A stretch of 5,275 nt of DNA from Cellvibrionales bacterium UBA1963. GTDB taxonomy: Bacteria; Pseudomonadota; Gammaproteobacteria; Pseudomonadales; UBA7434. The DNA lies in the NCBI GenBank assembly GCA_002336035.1, contig DDED01000108.1, forward strand, positions 1 through 5,275. The letters are read 5' to 3'. The notes under the pieces were generated by a model. The model was not told the origin of the DNA, ran no database searches, and worked only from the letters and a program-made list of their open reading frames with translations. The position numbers were made by a program, and so were the translations under genes. Position 1 is the first letter of the stretch. Every line of letters begins with the position of its first letter. Below, one piece after another: positions 1 through 5,275 of the stretch.

Positions 1-234
1 AAGAAGACCGCTGTTAAGAAAAAAGCATCAAAGAAAAAATCTCTGCGCAGCACAGGATCGGCTACAAAAAAGGCATCGGCAGCAAAAAATAAAGCCGTTA
101 AGAAGCAGTCTGCTGCTGCATCTACGCCCAAAATTGTAGGCAAAAAAGTAACAATAAAACGGCAGGCTAAACAAAAAAGCATTATTAAAAAGCGACCGTT
201 ATCGCAAAATAAAAAAGTAAAAAATAAACGATGA
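1..234 (+). CDS. C-terminal end of a lysine-rich, histone H1-like basic tail (5' partial)
   Basis: Frame 1 is open from the left edge to a TGA at 232-234, giving 77 residues of a protein whose start lies outside the window. The visible part is extremely basic: about 26 lysines and 4 arginines, with no aspartate or glutamate. The rest is mainly Ala, Ser, Thr, Val and Gln, arranged as short KK/KKK blocks separated by small residues (for example KKTAVKKKASKKK at the left edge). This resembles the disordered tails of bacterial histone H1-like or AlgP-like proteins and the basic extensions on some nucleic-acid-binding proteins; no folded domain is visible. Its stop overlaps the ubiH start (ATGA, 231-234), so it is probably the upstream gene of the ubi operon. 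In many gammaproteobacteria pepP, an Xaa-Pro aminopeptidase, sits there, but nothing in these 77 residues identifies an aminopeptidase. DNA or RNA binding is inferred from charge alone. The identity of the full protein is unknown. Confidence 0.72.
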   Translation, partial: KKTAVKKKASKKKSLRSTGSATKKASAAKNKAVKKQSAAASTPKIVGKKVTIKRQAKQKSIIKKRPLSQNKKVKNKR

Positions 235-1529
235 TACACAATAAAAATAAATTAGATGCTTTACATAGCCAGTATGACATTGTCATTGCTGGCGGCGGTT
301 TAGTGGGTATCAGCTTAGCCTGCGCCTTAGCGGTAAGTAACGACGAGTTGTCGATATTACTCATAGATAACTTCCCTATTAAGGGTACAAGCAAAGACGG
401 GTCGGTCGTCGGGCCAATTTATCATCCTAGTTTTGATGCGCGGGCTACGGCGTTGTCTATGTCGAGCATTGAGATTTACCAGCGATTAGGCGTGTTAGAA
501 AAGTTATTGGTCCATGCCTCACCCATTAGCCACATTCATGTTTCAGACCGAGGTCATGCCGGCAGCACGTTATTAAGTGCAGAACAGCAAAATAAAACGG
601 CCTATGGCTATGTCATTGAAAACCAATGGTTAGGGGCCGTGCTGCTCAACCGTCTAATGGACCTACCTTCGATCGAATTACTTAGTGAAGCCAGTGTCGC
701 TAATATCGTGCCTCGACAAAAAGGGGCATCTGTTAGTGTCGCCGCAAACCATTTAAGCCAGAATCATCAGGTGAAAGTTAACGCTTCTCTGTTAGTGGTT
801 GCTGATGGCGCTAATTCAGGTTTGCGCGAAAGTCTTGGAATCAGTGCCAGCATTAAGCAGTATGACCAGCAGGCGGTTATTGCTAACGTTCAAACACAGC
901 TGCCTCACAATGGCCATGCATTCGAGCGATTTCTGGTTGACGGGGCGGTCGCGCTGTTACCCTTACCTGACCTGCCTAATGCGCCGCGCCGCAGTGCTTT
1001 AGTGTGGACAATGCCCGATCAGCATCATGCACAAAGCAAAGCTGATTTGAACGATGCAGACTTTATTAAAGCATTGCAATCCGCCTTTGGATTTCGTTTA
1101 GGCGATATCCAGCACGTTGGCCAACGGCAGAGTTATCCTTTAGCCTTAACACTGGCCAATGAGGTGATTAGAAATCATATTGTTGTCATGGGTAATGCCG
1201 CACACTCTTTACATCCAGTGGCAGGCCAAGGTTTTAATTTATCGCTTCGCGATATCGCAGCGTTGACTGAGTTGGTCAGTGAGGCGAGCGATAATAATCA
1301 AGACATTGGCGAGTTATCGCTGTTAGAGCGTTATGCAAAAGTGCAGCTTAAAGATCAAGATATTACTATTGGTTTTAGCCATAATTTAATTGAATTATTT
1401 GGTCGTCAAGCATTGCCTATTCAGCTTGGGCGTTCGCTAGGTTTATTGGCATTAGATATTTTAACTCCGGTAAAAAAACAATTTTCTGATCAGGCGTCCG
1501 GCCTCAATGGGCGAAGGCCAATACTATGA
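231..1529 (+). CDS. ubiH: UbiH, FAD-dependent 2-octaprenyl-6-methoxyphenol hydroxylase (ubiquinone biosynthesis)
   Basis: This 432-residue class A flavoprotein monooxygenase should hydroxylate C1 of the ubiquinone ring precursor, using FAD, NAD(P)H and O2, in the soluble or membrane-associated Ubi complex. Seen in the sequence: a Rossmann GxGxxG motif (GGGLVG, residues 21-26) ending in an acidic residue after beta-2 (D46), the conserved Arg of FDAR (R71), the DGANS motif (192-196), and the second FAD motif GNAAHSLHPVAGQGFNL from residue 321. Asn replaces the usual Asp of GD there, as it does in E. coli UbiH. The assignment to UbiH rather than UbiI or UbiF rests on HVSDRGHAG (103-110) and on the QQAVIANV and HAFERF segments, which closely match E. 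coli UbiH as I remember it. It is about 40 residues longer than the E. coli protein, through a 14-residue N-terminal extension and a longer loop at about 48-66. The ATG at 231 has no clear Shine-Dalgarno sequence and overlaps the upstream stop, so translational coupling is likely. Its TGA overlaps the next start. Confidence 0.93.
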   Translation: MIHNKNKLDALHSQYDIVIAGGGLVGISLACALAVSNDELSILLIDNFPIKGTSKDGSVVGPIYHPSFDARATALSMSSIEIYQRLGVLEKLLVHASPISHIHVSDRGHAGSTLLSAEQQNKTAYGYVIENQWLGAVLLNRLMDLPSIELLSEASVANIVPRQKGASVSVAANHLSQNHQVKVNASLLVVADGANSGLRESLGISASIKQYDQQAVIANVQTQLPHNGHAFERFLVDGAVALLPLPDLPNAPRRSALVWTMPDQHHAQSKADLNDADFIKALQSAFGFRLGDIQHVGQRQSYPLALTLANEVIRNHIVVMGNAAHSLHPVAGQGFNLSLRDIAALTELVSEASDNNQDIGELSLLERYAKVQLKDQDITIGFSHNLIELFGRQALPIQLGRSLGLLALDILTPVKKQFSDQASGLNGRRPIL

Positions 1530-2773
1530 AAATGAGTTATGACATTGCGATCGTCGGTGCTGGAATAGCGGGCAGTGCCTTGGCGTGTTCATTAGCTATG
1601 ACCGCCGATGCCATGGATAAGCCATTACGAATTGCATTAATTGAGGCGCAAGCCATAAGTGATTCCTATCCATGCTGTGAGGAAGGCATTAATGACTTTG
1701 ATGCGCGTGTTAGTGCGTTAACTGCCGGTTCGCAGCAATTCCTTGAGTCGATTGGTGTATGGTCTGATATGGCTCGCCAGCGGGTGAGTCGCTTTGATAA
1801 AATGATTGTTTGGGATGCTGAGGGCACAGGGCACATTGAGTTTGATGCGACTGATATCCGTGCTAGCGAGCTGGGTCATATTGTCGAGAATCGAGTCACG
1901 GTCGCTGCACTTCACCAAAGAATAAAGATTTTATCAGGTGTTGATGTTTTTTCTGAACGATCCGTTGCAGGGATAGATTTGTTGGCAACTGATGCGCGCC
2001 CTAATAAATCTTGCCTGACGTTGGACGATGGTCGGATTCTGGAAGCCCAGTTGATTGTTGCTGCAGATGGGGCTAACTCGCCATTGAGGACAATGGCAGA
2101 AATGCAAGTTAGGGAATGGTCATATCAGCAGTCGGCACTAGTCTGTGTGGTGGAAACCAGCCAATGCCACGAACATACTGCTTGGCAGCGTTTTACGGCC
2201 CATGGGCCGCTCGCTTTTTTACCGCTAAGTCTGTCCCAATCGGATAAAAATTATTGTTCTATTGTGTGGTCGCAGACTGATAAAGAAAATGCATTGTCTA
2301 TGGCAATGGATGATGATGATTTCTCACGCGCGTTAGGTCGCGCTTTTGAGCATCGCCTAGGTGAAATAAAAGGGGTATCAAAACGGTTTAGTTTTCCTTT
2401 ACAGCAGCGCCATGCGGTTGACTATGTCAGGCCAAATTTTGCTTTAGTGGCCGATGCTGCGCATGCCATTCACCCTCTTGCAGGCCAGGGTATTAATTTA
2501 GGTTTGGCCGATGTTAAGGCTTTCTCTGAGGTGATTCTTGCGGGTCACCAGCGAGGCCAATCGTTGGGACATATTGGCTTATTAAAACGCTACCAACGTC
2601 AACGCAAAGCTGACAATTTAGCAATGATGGCGGCTATTGAGGGTTTAAAGCGCTTATTTGAGCCATTACCGTTACCGCTCCGCTGGGCGCGGAATGTTGG
2701 GATGAATATTTTTCACGCTCAGTCGCAATTGAAAAACAAAGTGATTAGGCACGCCATGGGCATCGACAGCTAG
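1526..2773 (+). CDS. ubiI: UbiI-like FAD-dependent 2-octaprenylphenol hydroxylase (ubiquinone biosynthesis)
   Basis: This 415-residue paralogue of the preceding gene is predicted to carry out the C5 ring hydroxylation of ubiquinone synthesis (UbiI, formerly VisC). Motifs seen: GAGIAG (11-16), acidic E40 at the end of beta-2, R61 in FDARVSAL, LGHIVEN (116-122), DGANS (181-185), and the second FAD motif beginning ADAAHAIHPLAGQG at residue 309. The VWDAEGTGHIEFD stretch, LGHIVEN, LAFLPLS, CSIVWS and the closing HAMGIDS parallel E. coli UbiI more closely than UbiH or UbiF. The normally Gly residue of the GD motif is Ala309 here, while the FAD-contacting Asp310 is kept. The ATG at 1526 overlaps the ubiH stop (ATGA) and has AAGG at 1514-1517 about eight bases upstream. 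A second in-frame ATG at 1532 would shorten the protein by only two residues. UbiF-type C6 activity or broader regioselectivity, as known for some UbiH/I/F/M/L family members, cannot be excluded from sequence. Confidence 0.88.
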   Translation: MKMSYDIAIVGAGIAGSALACSLAMTADAMDKPLRIALIEAQAISDSYPCCEEGINDFDARVSALTAGSQQFLESIGVWSDMARQRVSRFDKMIVWDAEGTGHIEFDATDIRASELGHIVENRVTVAALHQRIKILSGVDVFSERSVAGIDLLATDARPNKSCLTLDDGRILEAQLIVAADGANSPLRTMAEMQVREWSYQQSALVCVVETSQCHEHTAWQRFTAHGPLAFLPLSLSQSDKNYCSIVWSQTDKENALSMAMDDDDFSRALGRAFEHRLGEIKGVSKRFSFPLQQRHAVDYVRPNFALVADAAHAIHPLAGQGINLGLADVKAFSEVILAGHQRGQSLGHIGLLKRYQRQRKADNLAMMAAIEGLKRLFEPLPLPLRWARNVGMNIFHAQSQLKNKVIRHAMGIDS

Positions 2774-2823
2774 TTATTAACCGATGACCTGACAGAAGCG
2801 TAAGTAGCCAACCAGGTGAGTTT
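2774..2823 (+). other. Intergenic gap between ubiI and yfbR
   Basis: Fifty bases lie between the ubiI TAG and the yfbR ATG. Apart from the Shine-Dalgarno sequence I see no terminator hairpin with a T-run and no convincing -35/-10 pair, so read-through from the ubi genes is plausible. A 5-base inverted repeat, ACCTG (2787-2791) and CAGGT (2813-2817), would cover part of the Shine-Dalgarno sequence but is too short to call a regulator. Confidence 0.5.
2814..2819 (+). promoter_or_regulatory. Shine-Dalgarno sequence of yfbR
   Basis: AGGTGA matches the anti-Shine-Dalgarno well and lies four bases before the ATG at 2824, a rather short spacing. It supports this ATG as the start, as does the good N-terminal alignment with E. 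coli YfbR. Confidence 0.7.
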
Positions 2824-3438
2824 ATGAATAATCATTTCTTTGCTTATTTAAGCAAAATGCGCTGGATTTACCGCTGGGGTATGAAGCGTAATGCTATTCA
2901 AGAAAACATCATGGAACACTCTTATGAAGTTTCTGTGATTGCGCATGCGTTAGGTATAATAGCTAATCGATTATATGATAAAAAAATTGATGCGAATGCC
3001 TTAGCAATATCGGCCTTGTATCACGATTGTTCAGAAGTGTTGACGGGGGATTTGCCGTCGCCAATTAAGTACCACAATAAAAAAATACGTGATGCTTATA
3101 AAGAAGTCGAATATACGGCGGAGCGAGAGATGTTATCGACTTTGCCCGTCGAGCTGCAACAAGATTATCGTAATCACTTGCTGCATGAGAATATTTCTGA
3201 TGAGTTTATTCGATTAATTAAAGCGGCAGATATTATAGCCTCGCTAATAAAATGTAAGGCAGAAATAAATGCTGGCAATGGTGAGTTTAAGCAAGCCGTT
3301 AAAGACACCAGTGAAAGGTTAAAGCAAATGGCAATGCCAGAGGTTGATTATTTTTTAGAGACGTTCTTGCCCAGCTTTGATTTAACCTTAGATGAGTTAA
3401 TAACACCCAGTGAAACGATGTTTCCCGATAATAAGTAA
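2824..3438 (+). CDS. yfbR: 5'-deoxynucleotidase YfbR (HD-domain phosphohydrolase)
   Basis: This 204-residue protein aligns along its whole length with E. coli YfbR (199 residues), which dephosphorylates deoxyribonucleoside 5'-monophosphates to deoxynucleosides in the cytoplasm, using a divalent metal. All active-site residues I know for YfbR are present one position earlier than in E. coli: the R17-W18 pair that selects deoxyribose over ribose, metal ligands H32, H67, D68 and D136, and catalytic-site residues E71 and D76. Family signature segments include MEHS (30-33), YHDCSEVLTGDLPSP (66-80), and the C-terminal DYFLETFLPSF. The gene follows ubiI after 50 bases and ends in tandem in-frame stops, TAA then TAG (3436-3441). 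Its coding looks more A/T-rich than its neighbours, with many AAA and ATA codons; this is a visual impression, not a calculation. There is no functional link to quinone synthesis that I know of; it may share the ubi transcript or have its own promoter in the gap. Confidence 0.95.
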   Translation: MNNHFFAYLSKMRWIYRWGMKRNAIQENIMEHSYEVSVIAHALGIIANRLYDKKIDANALAISALYHDCSEVLTGDLPSPIKYHNKKIRDAYKEVEYTAEREMLSTLPVELQQDYRNHLLHENISDEFIRLIKAADIIASLIKCKAEINAGNGEFKQAVKDTSERLKQMAMPEVDYFLETFLPSFDLTLDELITPSETMFPDNK

Positions 3439-3448
3439 TAGAGAAAAT

Positions 3449-3452
3449 AGGT
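3449..3452 (+). promoter_or_regulatory. Shine-Dalgarno sequence that selects a TTG start
   Basis: AGGT at 3449-3452, with the AGG ending seven bases before the TTG at 3459, is the best ribosome-binding match in the 20-base gap after yfbR. The reading frame is closed upstream by TAA at 3432-3434, so the start must lie between there and the signal peptide. No ATG or GTG exists in that interval. Confidence 0.62.
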
Positions 3453-3458
3453 CCAGTT

Positions 3459-3560
3459 TTGCAATATTATATTAATCGTTGTTTGTCCGTTTATAGGCAC
3501 TACTTGCTCACAGTGACAGTGTGGATTTTAAGTGGTTTATCAGTGGCTTTTGTCTCGGCC
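3459..3560 (+). other. Sec signal peptide of the PQQ dehydrogenase
   Basis: Residues 1-34 have an n-region containing R7, R13 and H14, a hydrophobic core about LLTVTVWILSGLSVAFV, and a VSA|Q cleavage site that fits the -3/-1 rule. There is no twin-arginine motif and no lipobox. This predicts export to the periplasm, as expected for the PQQ alcohol dehydrogenase family, and supports a start upstream of any ATG. Confidence 0.8.
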
Positions 3561-5275
3561 CAACCAGCCGTCACGACGGTTGATCGTGAGCGCGCTAGAA
3601 GCGCTGGAGATGATGCAGGCAACTGGTTGCTGCATGGAAGAACTTACGATGAGCAACGTTTCAGCCCATTAACCACTATTAACACCGCTAATATCGATCA
3701 GTTGGGTTTGGCTTGGTACTTTGAAACCGGCACTCAACGAGGTCTTGAGGCTTCACCTATTGTGGTGGATGGTCGTATGTACACTAGCGGACCTTGGGGT
3801 GTGGTTTTTGCGCTTGACGCTAAAACTGGTGAGCAATTATGGTTTTATGATCCTGATGTCGATAAGTCGCGAGGTTTTTACGCCTGCTGCGATACGGTCA
3901 ATCGAGGCGTTGCGGTATGGGGCGACAAGGTATACGTCGGGACATTAGATGGCCGATTGGTGGCCATCAACGCTTTATCGGGTTCGCTTGCATGGCAGAC
4001 CCAAACCTTTGACTTGTCACAGCCTTACACGATCACTGGGGCGCCGCGCATTATTGATGGCAAGGTTATAATTGGTAACGGTGGCGCAGATTTTGGTGTC
4101 CGGGGCTACGTCACTGCTTATGATGCTGAGACAGGAAAACAACTCTGGCGCTTTTATACTGTGCCCGGTAATCCTGCGTTAGGATTTGAGTCAGAGGCAT
4201 TGGCTACCGCAGCTAAAACATGGAACGGCGACTGGTGGACACTCGGTGGTGGAGGCACTGTCTGGGACTCGATGACCTATGACGCTGAGTTGCATCAGTT
4301 ATACATTGGCGTTGGGAATGGTTCGCCATGGAATAGTTATGTGCGCAGCCCAGAGGGGGGAGATAATTTATATTTATCTTCAATTGTGGCGCTTAATCCC
4401 GATAACGGCGAATATATTTGGCATTATCAAACCACTCCAGGTGAACGATGGGACTATACCGCGACTCAACATATGGTTTTGGCTGACTTGCCAATTAACG
4501 GCAAAACTCGAAAAGTGATTATGCAGGCGCCCAAAAATGGTTTCTTTTATGTGATTGATCGAACTAATGGCGCGTTTATTTCTGCTGAGCCTTACGCTAA
4601 TGTCAATTGGGCGAGCCACATCGATTCAGCCACTGGTCGGCCTGTTATGACCGATGTTGCTGATTACCGTGATGAACCTCAATTTACCCTTCCGTCAATG
4701 GTCGGCGCGCATAATTGGCACCCCATGGCTTATCACCCTGAATACCAACTGATGTATATCCCCATGATTGAGCAGGGCTTCGAATTTAAAGCCAATGATG
4801 AATTTGCGAATGAAGGAACTTTGCACACTGGTGTAGCCATGAGTATGGGACGTGCGGATCCCTTATTATTTAAAGCGGTCCAGAAGGCCACTCACATTGG
4901 CTCAATCGTGGCTTGGGATCCCATCACTCAAACCGAGCGCTGGCGAATAGATTTCGATAAGCCATGGTCGATGAGTTTGCTGGCAACGGCAGGCAATTTA
5001 TTGTTTCAGGGCAGTCATGACGGGTGGCTCAAGGCCTACCGTGCTGATACTGGCGAACAAGTATGGCAGTCATTAACACAGATTGCTGCCATCGCACCCC
5101 CCGTTTCCTATGCCGTTGATGGTGAGCAATACATTGCGATTATGGCTGGCTGGGGTGGTTTCATGGGCATGATGGGCGCTGACAGCATTCAGCATACGGC
5201 CAGTAAAGGCAGAGTACTGGCTTTTAAGCTGGGTGGTGATGCAATGCTGCCGCCATTAACCGAACGGCCGATTAT
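3459..5275 (+). CDS. PQQ-dependent alcohol dehydrogenase, type II quinohemoprotein-like (3' partial)
   Basis: This is a periplasmic quinoprotein that should oxidise primary or secondary alcohols with pyrroloquinoline quinone and a bound divalent metal. The frame stays open for 605 codons to the right edge. The TTG at 3459 is chosen because it has AGG seven bases upstream and gives a normal Sec signal peptide: basic/polar n-region, hydrophobic core about 16-32, cleavage likely after VSA (34). An eight-bladed propeller is shown by repeated AxDxxTGxxxW motifs. Functional residues seen: the vicinal disulfide pair C143-C144, metal ligand N287, catalytic Asp D332 in WDYT, and PQQ-contacting K359 in APKNG. 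D211 sits where the family normally has the metal-binding Glu (GGADFGVRGY). T334, not Asp, follows two residues after D332, which argues for calcium rather than lanthanide use. The WDYTATQ and GNGSPW segments and the linker FKLGGDAMLPP resemble type II enzymes, which carry a C-terminal cytochrome c domain. That domain's CXXCH would lie beyond the window and is not seen. Substrate unknown. Confidence 0.94.
   Translation, partial: MQYYINRCLSVYRHYLLTVTVWILSGLSVAFVSAQPAVTTVDRERARSAGDDAGNWLLHGRTYDEQRFSPLTTINTANIDQLGLAWYFETGTQRGLEASPIVVDGRMYTSGPWGVVFALDAKTGEQLWFYDPDVDKSRGFYACCDTVNRGVAVWGDKVYVGTLDGRLVAINALSGSLAWQTQTFDLSQPYTITGAPRIIDGKVIIGNGGADFGVRGYVTAYDAETGKQLWRFYTVPGNPALGFESEALATAAKTWNGDWWTLGGGGTVWDSMTYDAELHQLYIGVGNGSPWNSYVRSPEGGDNLYLSSIVALNPDNGEYIWHYQTTPGERWDYTATQHMVLADLPINGKTRKVIMQAPKNGFFYVIDRTNGAFISAEPYANVNWASHIDSATGRPVMTDVADYRDEPQFTLPSMVGAHNWHPMAYHPEYQLMYIPMIEQGFEFKANDEFANEGTLHTGVAMSMGRADPLLFKAVQKATHIGSIVAWDPITQTERWRIDFDKPWSMSLLATAGNLLFQGSHDGWLKAYRADTGEQVWQSLTQIAAIAPPVSYAVDGEQYIAIMAGWGGFMGMMGADSIQHTASKGRVLAFKLGGDAMLPPLTERPI

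Noticed and set aside
1..230. Short repeated AAG/AAA blocks as a DNA repeat array
   Set aside because: The spacing is irregular and the pattern is explained by lysine codons in an open frame, not by a nucleotide-level repeat unit.
185..394. 69-codon open frame on the minus strand with hydrophobic residues
   Set aside because: It is antisense to the basic tail and the start of ubiH; A-rich coding on the plus strand gives Phe/Leu-rich antisense. No supporting ribosome site or recognisable protein.
799..1002. 67-codon plus-strand open frame inside ubiH
   Set aside because: It lies in another frame within strongly conserved UbiH coding; the product resembles nothing I recognise.
1718..1918. 66-codon minus-strand open frame inside ubiI
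   Set aside because: Antisense shadow of conserved UbiI sequence.
2787..2817. Inverted repeat ACCTG/CAGGT that could mask the yfbR ribosome site
   Set aside because: Only five base pairs with a loop of about 21 bases; expected by chance and not flanked by a T-run.
3439..3458. Possible terminator or promoter between yfbR and the PQQ dehydrogenase
   Set aside because: Twenty bases with no hairpin and no -35/-10 pair; only the Shine-Dalgarno match is supportable.
3721..3948. 75-codon plus-strand open frame in the PQQ dehydrogenase region
   Set aside because: It is out of frame with the dehydrogenase, whose frame here encodes conserved blades and the Cys-Cys pair.
4279..4619. Overlapping 79-codon open frames on both strands (4279-4518 plus, 4380-4619 minus)
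   Set aside because: Both overlap conserved PQQ and metal-binding segments of the dehydrogenase in other frames and have no recognisable product.

Overview
The window looks like an ordinary chromosomal segment of a gammaproteobacterium with moderate GC, possibly a marine or other free-living aerobe. The evidence is two adjacent UbiH/UbiI-type ubiquinone hydroxylases and a 5'-deoxynucleotidase close to Escherichia coli YfbR, followed by a periplasmic PQQ-dependent dehydrogenase. The taxon is inferred from protein resemblance only.

Layout, all on the plus strand and tightly packed: (1) positions 1-234, the 3' end of a gene encoding a very lysine-rich C-terminal tail with no acidic residues; (2) 231-1529, ubiH, overlapping the previous gene by ATGA; (3) 1526-2773, ubiI-like, again overlapping by ATGA; (4) a 50-base gap, then yfbR at 2824-3438; (5) a 20-base gap, then the start of a type II (quinohemoprotein-like) PQQ alcohol dehydrogenase at 3459. 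That last gene starts with TTG, carries a Sec signal peptide and runs off the right edge. No stretch over 300 bases lacks a gene. I see no tRNA, rRNA, CRISPR, insertion sequence or convincing terminator.

The first three genes are joined by 4-base overlaps and are almost certainly co-transcribed. UbiH and UbiI act on the same quinone ring, at different carbons, in ubiquinone synthesis. YfbR removes phosphate from deoxynucleoside monophosphates and has no obvious link to the quinone genes. The PQQ dehydrogenase oxidises an alcohol in the periplasm and feeds electrons to the respiratory chain; its closeness to the quinone genes may be chance.

The points most worth checking are in the last gene. 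Its start is a non-ATG codon, and the first in-frame ATG lies 106 codons inside the protein. A residue that is normally a metal-binding glutamate in this family reads as aspartate. I did not find evidence for a previously undescribed system here.
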